A DNA stretch of 64,000 nt from positions 104,511,321 to 104,575,320 of the forward strand of contig JAOWCC010001634.1 in NCBI GenBank assembly GCA_030867875.1, given 5' to 3'. The DNA is from Actinernus sp. WN-2022 (Eukaryota; Cnidaria; Anthozoa; Actiniaria; Actinernidae). The notes under the pieces are model-generated. The model was not told where the DNA came from and ran no database searches. It saw only the letters and a list, made by a program, of their open reading frames with translations. Shown piece after piece: positions 46,801 through 56,682 of this stretch (positions are counted from its first letter, which is position 1; every line of letters starts with the position of its first letter). The translations under genes and the position numbers were made by a program.

Positions 46801-49800
46801 GTGTATCATGGTTAGTGAATAATGCACCGATGGATCCAACAACAACTCCAACGTTAACAAGACCAACATCTGGGAAGAAGTGTCCAAGAAAACGCCCTCT
46901 TCAGGGAATGTCAGCATGTGGCATTGCTGGCCCTACACAGGAGAAAAGAGCATGCGTTAACTGCAAAGAGCTCGAAAGAAAAATAAGAGTCCTTGAACTT
47001 GCCAATGAAGATTTAAAGATGGAGATAATGCGTCTTGAGAGCAGTTCCCTTTCAGGTAAGCAATTGCAATGTGGGTGTATAATTTAAACATGGACTATTT
47101 AAGAGGAGGATGCTTGGGGTAAATGTGAGTGGGACGGAACGGTTGTAGTTTGACATGCAAGCTAGCCCATACAAACCACTGTTTAGATTCCATGAAGGCT
47201 TGCAAACTCATCAGCTTATAGCTAGCTTAATTGTAATTGCACAATCTGTATGGTGATGAAGTCGTGACTCGGCTACATCATATTTATAATGACAATTGAC
47301 AAATTAACAGGTGAAATAGAAATAAAGCTGCTGTTGTTGTTTATACTAGACAACTCCTCAACTACATGTACATGTACATATTCTGAACCAGCTGCACCCC
47401 CACGACCAGGATGTCTCTCACAGGAATTGGCAAAAAAGCACAATGTGAGTACCTGCATTTACATACCTATTAAAAAAAGTTGATTAATTTGAAGATCGAA
47501 GAACAATTAATTAAGTAATGGTCCGCGTAAGAACGTAAGAACTAGGCAAAGAACAATAGGCTTGCGGCAATGAGCATATATATCCCACATACGATTTTGC
47601 TTGAATATGCCTTAATTAAGTGCTGTATGAGATGTCCACAATAGAAATTACACCCAGAAAATAAACTATTTGTTATGCTCTTGGCCATTTTTGCTGTGAA
47701 AACTCAAAGCAACTACCGTCCAGCCAATCCGAAAGGGAGAAAACAAAAGATCTTTCAATCACAAATTTGAGATCTTTCGCCACGTGCAATATTCTTCAAA
47801 ATTAAATCCTAGTTAATTTGATCAAATATAAATTAAAACTTATCGAATGAAAATGTCTTTTTTCTATGGGTTTCTATTCAATTAAAGAGTATCAACCAAT
47901 GAAATTACAAGAAAGAAGAATAGGAAATTAGCACCTTTCTACATTCCTTGCCATTGGACTGCCTAGTTCTTAGCTGGACTATTTCTTAAGCTACATGCAT
48001 GACCAAACAGGTTTTAATGTTAACAATTTATTTTGTGAAAATTAATAAAGTTGAGTCTACATAATAATCAGCCTAGTCCCATTTTGTCAGGGTTAATGGG
48101 ATCCCTGTGGTTTGTGATGTCATGGCCATGCATGCTGGCTCAGCAAGAGTACAAACCACAGGGATCCCATTAATCCAACCACAAAATAGTAATTATAATA
48201 AAAAATGGTGCATGTTAGCTAGCCTCCATGTTTTAATGGACCTCCAACCGACCAATCATATTAGCTAACAAAATTACTTTGCCAATATATCAAAAGGCTG
48301 GCTCGATCAGTACCACGTACAAGGAACCAATTACTAGTGCCCTTTTCAGGCCTTTTTTTCTTCGAAATTTCGATTAAAAATACTAATTAAAAGTGAGTAC
48401 ACAGCAGCTTGAAAAAAATGTTATGAAAATGGCACTCAATGTTCCCTAAATGTGGCACAGTCAGCCCTTCTACTATATTATAATAAACTACACATGCACA
48501 TGCATGTACATCAATTTTATGTAATACATATTATATAGAGCTCAAACTTGGAAGGTATATCCTGCATTCATGTATATTCACCTTATTCTAATTGTACAAA
48601 TTGTAGTCTCATATGTACTGTGGAAAGCAGTTATAAGGATCACTTGTAAATTATTAATGCATGGTTTTTTGAACTTCGGACAGGAAATTAAACAGCTAAT
48701 TTGAGGCTGCATGACCATTTAAATTATTTATATTATTTACAGTGCCCTCAGATGATATAATTGAGGTCTAATCTGTATACATGTGCATGTTGCCAGGAAA
48801 AATCTTCAGCAGTTTTGTTGGATGAATTAATTAGTAATTTATATGCACAGACTTAAATCAATATATTTTGACTTGCCATATATTCTAATTAAATTTGCAG
48901 ATGGTTGAACTGTCCCCTGGTACAAGTGTATTTCTGTATGGCCACCTAATGGAAAAGGCTATGAGAAAAAATACAGCTACTGCTACAGTTCTTTTTTTAT
49001 TGAGCTGTTTTTATAAAAGTGAGGAGCTGACCGGTTCCAACTTGACAGGCAAAAATGGTAAAAACAAGTTGGATGAAGGCATCATCAACAGCATTATTGG
49101 TAAGTGTATGTGTGTATATTTAAATACTCCAAATCCTCAGCATTATATATATAATGTATAATATATAATATACATATATACATATACAGCTGCATGCAAA
49201 AATTCTGACTCCCCCATGAAAATTATATACTTATATCGATTGCATCATGGGTAATCCAAAAATGTGCTTTTCAGACATTTTCTTAACCAAAAATATATCA
49301 GGTAGGAAAGAAAAATGTATGAGTAAAATATTGTTAGATCATATGGGCCCATCAGTCGAAGAAAACAAGTGTTATTTTCAGTTTTAGTAACGTAAGTACT
49401 AATTTACTCCATGCATTTGCCACCAGGGGGGTACTCAGAAGATTTTTGGGTAGGGGTGTGCCGCGGAGACCTCAAAACCCTGCCCTATCCCATACCTAAA
49501 ACTGCCGTTTAACAATATCCTATCCCAGACTTGAAGCAAAAAACATCTATACCCTATCCCAGACTTGAAGCAAAAAATCTATACCCTATATCTCCCAGAT
49601 CCCAAACAGTTTTAAATTAAAATTTCACTACAAAAGCCGTTGTTTTGTTTTAATATTATATGGTATTTTAAGCTGTAGCGTGGTCTATAGAGCGCTAAGT
49701 ATGGCGACAATGACATTAGTATATAAAAATCCATACCCTAGCTTTCCCAGACCTCGACAGCTCAAAATCCATACCCTATCCCACGGCATGTACCCGTATA

Positions 49801-52320
49801 GGCCATATAAGGGAGTAACCCCACCCCCGGGTTTACCATTGGGTCCTGTTGACCAAACGCTACTATATATGACTTTCAAGGAACTCACTGTATAATCTTA
49901 ACATTACTTTCTCCACGTCGCACTAGCTATAGGTTTAAACTATTTCCCTATAAGACGAGGCTGAAGTATTCACTAAATTGATCTCAAACCTTGGAGCCTA
50001 AGTTTAAGTTTACTATCAATGTGATTTTATCTTATATGGTTAGACCACGTTTGCAATTGCTGCCAAACAAACAGCCAATTAAACACTTCAAAGCCATTAC
50101 AATATTAAAATTAAATTAAAATACGCAACTAAAATATTTTTTGTCATTTTTAAGTGTACAATTTAATTAAAGAATTAAAATTTCACTTAGAGCACATTTG
50201 TTTTCTTTTGCGTGTTTTGCGAATTAATTATTTCACATATAAAGTATTGATCAAACATATTTTATTTTATTCAGAATTGAATGTAGCCTGCACGCAGCCA
50301 TCTCGCATCGGGAACCACAATCAAAACGTGGCCTCTGAGAGAGACGTCTTGAGACGGAAAATTCCATACTGATGATGTCATGCGGCCAGGTCTGCATGTG
50401 GTTGCATTATTTGATTGGATAATTAATGCCTAATTATCATATTACGAGCCCAAATCAAATAACGCGACCAGATTCTGGCCACATAACGGTTGTTTACCAT
50501 TTTACACAGTCTTAAACTGACTGACAGTTAACTAGGCAAAATATTTTTGGGGGCGCAGCATTTCGGTCAACCAGACAAACGCATCGCGAACTGGCTGCAT
50601 GCATTCAATTCTGAATAACATAAAATAAAATATGTTTGATCAATAATTTATGATCATATGCGAAATAATTACCTCCTAAAAAACGCAAAAGAAAACAAAT
50701 GCGTTAAAAGTGAAATGTTAGCTCTTTTGCAGACTTCGCATAACGGCAAAAATATTTTAGCTGCGTTTGGCTATTGAATGTTTGTTTGGCAGAATTGCAA
50801 ATGTTATCGAACTACCATAAGATAAAAATAATAGAACGAATGTTCACATTCATTTGATAGTAAACTTAAACTTATAGGCTCCAAAGTTTGAGATCAATTT
50901 TGTGAATACCTCAGCCTCGTTTAGGGAAATAGAATAAATAGCTATAGTGTGACGTGGAGAAAGTAAAGTTCAGAATACAGTGAGTTCCTTGAAGTCATAG
51001 CAGTGTTTCGGTCGACCGGACCCAGTGGCAAACCCATGGAATAAATTAGTACACTGAACTAAAACTAAAAATAACACTTGTTTTCTTCAACTGATGGGCA
51101 ATATTATTTTACTTATACATTTTTCATTCCTACATTTTTGGATTACCCATGATGCAATCAATATAAGTATATAATTTTCATGGGGGGGGGGATCAGACTT
51201 TTTGCATGCGGCTGTATACATACATTGTATTTATATATACATATATACATAGATCTACATATACCTACATTATCTACATATATATATATATATATTATAG
51301 GAAAATCACATGCCTGACGAGGTAATTTGTGATTTCCTTTGAATCGCATAATCCAATGAATTACTTGAAGATTTAGTACTTTTGTTGATATTTTGCTAAG
51401 TTATAAATAGAACGCGTAGTCTACAGTGGTGATTCCACTCTGAATCACCACTCCGTCTCAGCCAATCAGCGTCTGATTTCGCAAATGCACCGTGCAATTC
51501 AGCTTTGGCTATGCGATTCATACAGCGAATTGCAAAAATTATGACGTCTCCAGACATATCAAGATATCGGGTGCATTGTGGGAACGATTTCCCGTTTCTG
51601 ACCCACACAGAGACTGACACGACAATGGCTACATACTGTTAATGTACATGTAAGGGCCGGGTTTTGGATGCAGTAACTTTTTTTCGGGCACTAAACAGCT
51701 TTTAAATGTCATATATATTTGAGCATCATCCGCCAATAATCTCTGCATGAGTTATAATGAGCACGTAGATGAAATAATTTTTGTTGCGGTTTGTGACTAG
51801 CAATTGCTGGCCAAAGCTGAGAGTACTAGACAGAACTACATGTAAATAAAGCTGTGGTTTCCCGCTTTACCATACGAGAAGGTTCAAATGTTATTTGTGA
51901 AAATAAAGTTTGTTTCTTAAGGTTTTATTAGCTATGAAAACGTTGACACTTAACAAACGAAATCAATTAGCAGATTATCGAAAAAATGAGCTTGATGTGA
52001 TAATTACAAAACCTGTTATAACAATCTAATATCAAACCGTCCAATCAATCATGATTTGCAAAATTCACATTAAATGACTTCATTTTTGCATTGCAATATT
52101 AATAAAGTTCAATCCAGAAAAGGTGGATTTTTATTGATTTTAATATAATGTGCATGCATGGCAACATTATATAATTATCACTGATTTAATTTTTTATTAT
52201 CTTTCAGCATATACCATGAAGTTGTACTCAGTTACCAAGGAGAGTGCCCTGAAGACCTGCATAAGGAACAAAATCACTGCCATTGAAGCCACCCGCAAGC
52301 AGAAGGGCAAGAATGAGTGA
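43862..52320 (+). CDS. BEN-domain protein, six exons, intact 440 codons
   Basis: Exons: 43862-43913, 45813-45956, 46336-47055, 47350-47444, 48901-49099, 52208-52320; total 1,323 nt, no internal stop, all junctions GT..AG and in phase. ATG opens MNSRKRTAKPSTKYAN. Residues 18-65 (YVLVQFVSDGVREVV ... WRAQYIDGHFYDCF) may be a small beta-rich module. Residues 75-125 are Lys-rich, 125-270 polar, and 272-304 (CVNCKELERKIRVLELANED on) form a coiled coil. Residues 338-435 fit the BEN domain (VELSPGTSVFLY, LLSCFYKSEELTG, LDEGIINSII, ALKTCIRNKITAIEA). BEN domains bind DNA in chromatin repressors and in some viral proteins, so a nuclear DNA-binding role is likely. The gene lies wholly inside the transposon, divergent from the transposase. 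Exon 4's acceptor is the least certain choice (47350; 47386 also keeps phase). Confidence 0.88.
43914..45812 (+). other. BEN gene intron 1
   Basis: GTAAGTAAG start; TTTCTTTGTTATAG end. 1.9 kb, AT-rich, no recognised repeat or gene. A small minus-strand open frame (45391-45161) has no recognised similarity. Confidence 0.6.
47445..48900 (+). other. BEN gene intron 4 with a hairpin
   Basis: GTGAGTACC start; AAATTTGCAG end. It includes a 106-bp inverted repeat annotated separately, otherwise unremarkable AT-rich sequence. Confidence 0.6.
48081..48186. repeat. Hairpin MITE, arms of about 36 bp
   Basis: TTAATGGGATCCCTGTGGTT at 48093 is mirrored at 48155-48174. The outer parts ATTTTGT also pair (with a small mismatch block, CAGGG against GGTTGGA). 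The loop is about 35 bases. It lies in BEN intron 4. Confidence 0.85.
49188..51214. mobile_element. 2-kb foldback element in BEN intron 5
   Basis: Almost the whole segment is a diverged inverted repeat centred near 50450. The ends GCTGCATGCAAAAA and CATGAAAATTATATACTTAT are mirrored at 51140-51212. Inner matches include AACACTTGTTTTC, GTTCCTTGAA, GAGATCAATTT, TTTGTTTGGCAG and CAGAATTGAATG. The left arm contains an extra piece (about 49427-49840). The flanking AT-rich TATAC words may be the target duplication but are ambiguous. No coding sequence. Superfamily unknown; long-TIR Mutator-like or Foldback types are possible. Confidence 0.85.
49427..49840. mobile_element. MITE-like insert in the foldback left arm
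   Basis: Absent from the corresponding point of the right arm, where CAGTGGCAAACC reads straight through. It starts GGGGGGTACTCAGAAG and ends GGGAGTAACCCCACCCCCGG, which are roughly inverted. Inside, TATACCCTATCCCAGACTTG is repeated in tandem at about 49531 and 49567 and related CCATACCCTATCCCA words follow. Confidence 0.7.
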
Positions 52321-53180
52321 ACTTATGCATGCACTCAGTAGTTGTTGCATTTCAATTTTAAGACAAACATGCAGTTACTTTTCATGACTTGATACACTAG
52401 CTCTGCAAATTATATTCCTTTTTTCTGCTGTTGCTGCACATTTAAGCTGTTAATTAATTTACATCTAAATTCCTCCGTGATTTTCACAAACCTCAGATGT
52501 CATACATCCAGGACATGAGTGGCATATTTTCCATATCTTAATTACTCCAGCAAGTGAAAGATTGATAAAGGTATTCATTTATATAGTGCAAAATATAGGA
52601 ACATATCCAAATGCACTTCACAAGGTTATTTTTCTGATACAGACTGCTATTGTGGCACAATGTACACTGCCGTGCAGTTTACAATCATGAATGTTTATTA
52701 ATTAGTACCTCAGAACTCCAGGCTGTTGTGTCAGGAAACAATACCCAATCTCAATGGTAAAACACTAATATATTATTTTACTGTGTAATATCTCATCACC
52801 ATGCATAGCTGTGACAATGGCAAAATATAAATTTAATGGACTGCATAAAGAAGATATATTATTAATCAATATTTATATTATTTTACTCAAAATGCAGTGT
52901 ACGTAATGCACATGCTCATGCAGTTTTCTTACTAAAAACTCACATATTAAATGGTATAACATATAATATATTACTTCATTTAATAGTTTAAGCTGGATTT
53001 ATATAGCCATATATAAATGTAGACCTTAATGCTGCAGATCACAAACATGATATTTCAAACTGTAATTTATAAATGCAAATAATTTATGGATTAATTCATT
53101 GTAAATATATATTAATTGTGCATGATTGGAGTGACATTAAATATACCATATTAATTGAAGTTGTGTCCTGTAAATTAATA
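52321..53180 (+). other. BEN gene 3' flank
   Basis: After the TGA at 52318-52320 there is no further coding sequence. No exact AATAAA is seen; ATTAAA near 52945 is the closest poly(A) signal. The sequence runs into the subterminal repeat array. Confidence 0.5.
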
Positions 53181-53542
53181 ATATACTTTAAGTATACTTT
53201 AAGTATACTTCAAGTATACTTCAAGTACATGTTTAACCAAAGTATAGTCCAAGTATACTTTACAAGTATACTTTAAGTATATGTTTTACCAAAGTATACT
53301 TCAAGTATACTTTACAAGTATACTTTAAGTATACTTATCATCCCATCAACTTTGTTTACTTTAGTCCAAAAACACCACTACTTTAAGTATACTTTCTATC
53401 AAGCAAGTATACTTCAAGTATACTTTACAATAAGATTTCAAGTACAATTAAAGTATACTTTAATACTACATTAAGTATACTTCAAGTATATACTTTATGT
53501 ATGTTTCGAGTATACTTCAAATATACTTCAATTTGATGAGGG
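53181..53542. repeat. Right subterminal AAGTATACTT array and TIR
   Basis: At least 14 exact copies of the 10-bp palindrome AAGTATACTT occur between about 53190 and 53483, often spaced 9-11 bp apart (TTTAAGTATACTTTAAGTAT, CTTCAAGTATACTTCAAGTA). The array leads to the TIR ending GATGAGGG at 53542. It is much denser than the left array. Confidence 0.95.
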
Positions 53543-54667
53543 ACAGCCCTAACTTTTCTACATTTCATAATTTCATTGGTATTTTGCAATTTAATTTTAT
53601 GAGGAAGTGCTGATTCATTATTATTATTTGCATGCTGTGATTCAATGACATGATCAGAAAGCACATCTGGCTGATCATCATTGATTTCATCAGGATTAGT
53701 TTTGTAATCTATATAATAGTGGACAGCAAACTCAGCTAAGCATAGTTTATCAACATTAGAGTTTAACTTAGGTCTGTTACAGTATCGTTCAATGAAATTT
53801 GATTTATAAATATCAGTACTGTCATTATCAAGTGCTTCCAATTCTTCTTGGCTATTTCGCATGCGTAATCTATTTTCTGGCAAATCAGTGCTCACATAGA
53901 TTGTCCCTAGAAATGTTTTTCTCAACCAAAGTTCAGGCATGCATCTATAAACTCATGCTTGTGCACTAACTTCTCGAGAGGAGAGAAAAGTAGCCCCAAC
54001 ATTTTTCAAGCTCTCTCTCTGATGTTAAAGTTAAGGTTCATTGCTTCCTTTGCAGCATTTGTAATAGCCTGCGAGCATTCAGTTTCATCTTTGGAGAAGT
54101 AGGAGCAAACATAAGTTATGCATTTGTAATGATTGTAAACAGGTTGCAAATCTACATTTGCTCTAAACCCTTTTATTCCAGCAACCAAGTAGTTATTTAT
54201 AAAGCAACTAACAAGTGACCTCTTTAGATGCAAGTCATAATCAGAATCAGCAGAAATAGACAAGGTCCAGTAATATTGTTCTTCAGAAACACCACAAGAG
54301 GCCAGAAGTTCTGAAGTAGTTCTTTTTGGATCATAATCTGATGTGCTTGGATTTAAAGTATCATTTATTTTCTTTTTTACAGAAGTGAGAATTTCATTCC
54401 TTCTGTTTATTATGTTCATTCTTTCATCATCAGCAACATCGTCTGACACTGGTTTTGCAACAACTGTTCGATCTGTAAAGAACTGACCAAAGTGTGCTTT
54501 TGATAAGTTTTCACTAAATGATGCAATTCTGGTTTAGTTTCTTCATTTGGTAGGTTTGCTTGTAAATGTTGGTCTATGAACTTTATGTAGGCATCTTCAT
54601 TATCAGCTGTGAGTGCTGGACAGTCAGAAGTCCAAATTAATGAATGTATATGGGGTAACCCTCTCAT
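53543..54667 (-). pseudogene. Helentron Rep: HUH motif to C-terminus
   Basis: The frame 54667-54416 starts RGLPHIHSLIWTSD, the HUH metal-binding motif (H-I-H). After a stop/frameshift near 54480-54450, the frame 54449-54006 includes VYNHYKCITYVCSYFSKDE, the tyrosine region that attacks DNA in rolling-circle initiation. After further breaks at 54005-53941 (frameshift and a TGA), the frame 53940-53543 continues PELWLRKTFLGTIYVSTDLP to CRKVRAV, where the CACTA element interrupts. The enzyme would nick and join single-stranded DNA ends. Confidence 0.9.
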
Positions 54668-55138
54668 TTAAAACTCAATTCTAAAAGCATAATAAATTAT
54701 CTTACCAATGGGGTTAGCATTGCTCAGTAAAACATCTTTGAAGAATATTTCAACTCTATATTGAAAGTGCTTAGCAACAATAACAGGATTCAGATTAAGC
54801 AAAGAGCACTTCTCATTATAAGAGAGAGCTTCAATTTCATTATCTGTCATATTCAATCCCTTTGTACGAGCAATAATATGAAAAAGTTCAGGCCACCTAA
54901 GTTCAGCACATGATAGGGTCATAAACCATGTGAGAATACCAAGCTGCTGAACCATAACAACAATTTCATACATAAATTTCTGCCAATAAGGTGGAGAGCC
55001 TGGAATTTGCCTCAAAAATAAATATTCCTGGTCATTAGAAATAAGATTCTGAAGGCAGTTTTCATTTGTTCTAACCTGAGATGCTGTAAATGACTGTCCA
55101 TGAACTTTTCTCAAAGCGATATTAATACTGTCCGACAC
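54668..55138 (-). pseudogene. Helentron Helitron-like N domain
   Basis: MSDSINIALRKVHGQSFTAS then LRQIPGSPPYWQKFMYE and GILTWFMTLSCAELRWPEL, a conserved block of the Helitron helicase-like N-terminal domain just before the HUH motif. It ends AFRIEF with TAA where a Gln codon (CAA) is usual, consistent with a C-to-T change. Upstream, a frameshift in a T run near 55150 cuts it from the previous segment. Confidence 0.9.
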
Positions 55139-55800
55139 TTTCTTTTGTTCAATAATGAACTGGGAAAAAAGAGGTACTCTGAATTTGTAGAAAATCTTCC
55201 ACTGTAATGCAATAACCGTGCATTGAAATATTTAACTGGTGTTAGTTTTATCTCTCTATCTGCTTTATAACCAAATCTTCCATTGAGAAATAGGGTTGGA
55301 AATGCTAATTCTTCACAGTGTTTGTCAGTCATTAATCAGACAGGATGTTTGTTCTCCCCTGATGCAATATTATATATTTCATTCCCAGCTGACGAAGGGT
55401 TATTATCTTGTTCAACAAGTATAGGGTAATCTTGAATTACTGACTGTAAACATGTTTCAATAGTTGCTGCTCTGTGTTCATCAAGTGGATCATCTCTTTC
55501 AGGAACTTTGTCTTGCTCACAGTTTCCCTCAACAGCTGTGTCACCTTCGCAAGCATTAGTAGAATCTATATCTGTCTGTTCTTGATGTGGATCAAGAGTT
55601 TGAAGTTGTTTAACAATCTTCGATTCCCGGACGGGGCTCCGAGGGTTTTTCTCCGGGTTCTCCGGTTTTGCTCCCTCTGCAAAAGCCAACACGCTAAATT
55701 CCAATTCGATCTGTGGATTAGCCGGGACCTGGCTTTGATCAGCCCTCATGGTTGTTTCAGGTCTCGTTAGAAATTCAGAGTTTTCAGAATGTTTTGCATG
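55111..55800 (-). pseudogene. Helentron linker and EELAFP block
   Basis: The frame 55749-55336 is a hydrophilic linker ending GENKHPV with a TGA; the frame 55332-55111 follows directly, with DKHCEELAFPTLFLNGRFGY and TPVKYFNARLLHYSG, a typical block of Helentron proteins. The first part of the linker (55745-55613) is a SINE-like insertion read through without a stop. Confidence 0.8.
55613..55745 (+). repeat. SINE-like segment inside the Helentron ORF
   Basis: On the plus strand it has a B-box-like TTCGATTCCCGG, then CTCCGAGGGTTTTTCTCCGG, GTTCTCCGGTTTTG and AAAGCCAACA, a body similar to one I associate with coral SINEs. The end, GATCTGTGGATTAGCCGGGA, recurs at 4634-4654 next to the AGGTCA minisatellite. 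The A box and tail are not seen. Confidence 0.5.
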
Positions 55801-56548
55801 TCAACAATTATGTTGGTATACAATGTATTATTTATCTGTAGCCAATTAAGAGCATTAAGTATTAGTTGTGGGCTAACTGCTTGAAAATAAACATGACCTC
55901 TAAACTCCAGTTTTCGTTTTAGCTTCAGCATTATGATTCCAGAACTTCCTGAAGGGCATGGCAAAATATTACATACTTGTTCACAGCTAACTGGCACATT
56001 ACAAATTGTACCCTTGATCTTCTTTTGTTGGCCTTTGGACATTACTACTATTTTCTCAAACACTATGCGTTGAGCAATCAATATCTGCTCCAGTTTTTGT
56101 AATAGGGAAAGCTCAGCAGGAACCTCATCAACACCAAGCTTATTGTACACAGCCTGGCAAGTAACCACTCCTTTTTTAACCTTCAAGTGACAGGTTTGGC
56201 AAATGTATTGTTTGCTATCATACGACTTAGTATTAGTAAAACGTGTTTTTAATACAAACAAATTATTTCTCCATTTGTTGTCTCTTCTTTTACGAATTGT
56301 CCTTGTCCTCTGACGAATGTAAAATGTTAATTCATGTTTATACTTATATATGACATCTCTGAATGCGTTTGTTTTACGAAAATAATTTATTTTGGTGTAG
56401 CAATGAAGTTTCGACGACTGTGGGATATTTTTACGGATATATTTTCTAACTACTCGCCTCACTTTTCTGCTCTTTTCTAAAACTCGTCTAAGTTGTCTGA
56501 CAGGAATTCTACTCGGCTCACGAGACAGATTGCGACTGTTTTATGACT
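55767..56548 (-). pseudogene. Helentron N-terminal region (DUF6570-like)
   Basis: Open from a stop at about 56550 (NLSREPSRIPVRQLRRVLEK, very basic) through YICQTCHLKVKKGVVTCQAV, ELSLLQKLEQILIAQRIVFE and KGTICNVPVSCEQVCNILP to FQAVSPQLILNALNWLQ. These are the blocks of the cysteine-containing N-terminal region (DUF6570) of helitron helicase-like proteins. No ATG was fixed. Frame is lost near 55800. Confidence 0.85.
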
Positions 56549-56682
56549 GAGTATTTATTGTACAAACAAATATGTCGTACCGAGACTGCACAGCGGCATT
56601 TCATTTGAAACGTCTGTGTCAAGGTCTACTTCATTGCAGTTATCGTCTTTTAACTTTGTGTGTTCAATCTTCCATACCCTGG

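Larger units (their letters stand above)
35032..53542. mobile_element. 18.5-kb CACTA/EnSpm-type DNA transposon carrying a transposase and a BEN-domain gene
   Basis: The terminal inverted repeats begin CCCTCATCAAATTGAAGTAT at 35032 and, inverted, end at 53542; they match for about 28 bp with one mismatch. The flanking dinucleotide AC (35030-35031, 53543-53544) is duplicated, and removing the insert restores the Helentron codons for RKVRAVIRFH. Subterminal arrays are rich in the palindromic word AAGTATACTT. Inside are two divergent multi-exon genes (transposase 43463-35599 minus; BEN 43862-52320 plus) plus later insertions: a SINE, several MITEs and a 2-kb foldback. A 2-3 bp duplication and a TNP2-like transposase fit the CACTA/Mirage/Chapaev group; the CCC terminus is not the textbook CACTA. 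Confidence 0.9.
27096..56548 (-). mobile_element. Helentron (Rep-helicase-endonuclease), dead and split by two insertions
   Basis: A single rolling-circle element read right to left in three blocks: 56548-53543, 35031-34305 and 28758-27096, about 5.4 kb of its own. The gaps are an 18.5-kb CACTA element and a 5.5-kb gypsy element. Joining the blocks gives uninterrupted helitron-type order: N-terminal DUF6570-like region, HUH Rep, Pif1-like helicase, AP-endonuclease-like domain. The C-terminal endonuclease marks the Helentron lineage. Many stops and frameshifts show it is inactive. Its exact 5' and 3' termini were not located. Confidence 0.9.

Noticed and set aside
53181..53542. CRISPR-like array
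   Set aside because: Repeats are 10 bp palindromes with 0-20 bp irregular gaps, inside a eukaryotic transposon end. No cas genes, no regular spacers.
27096..56548. A host Pif1 gene with very large introns
   Set aside because: The gaps have TIRs or LTRs with target duplications and no GT..AG junctions, and the domain order Rep-helicase-endonuclease is that of a Helentron.
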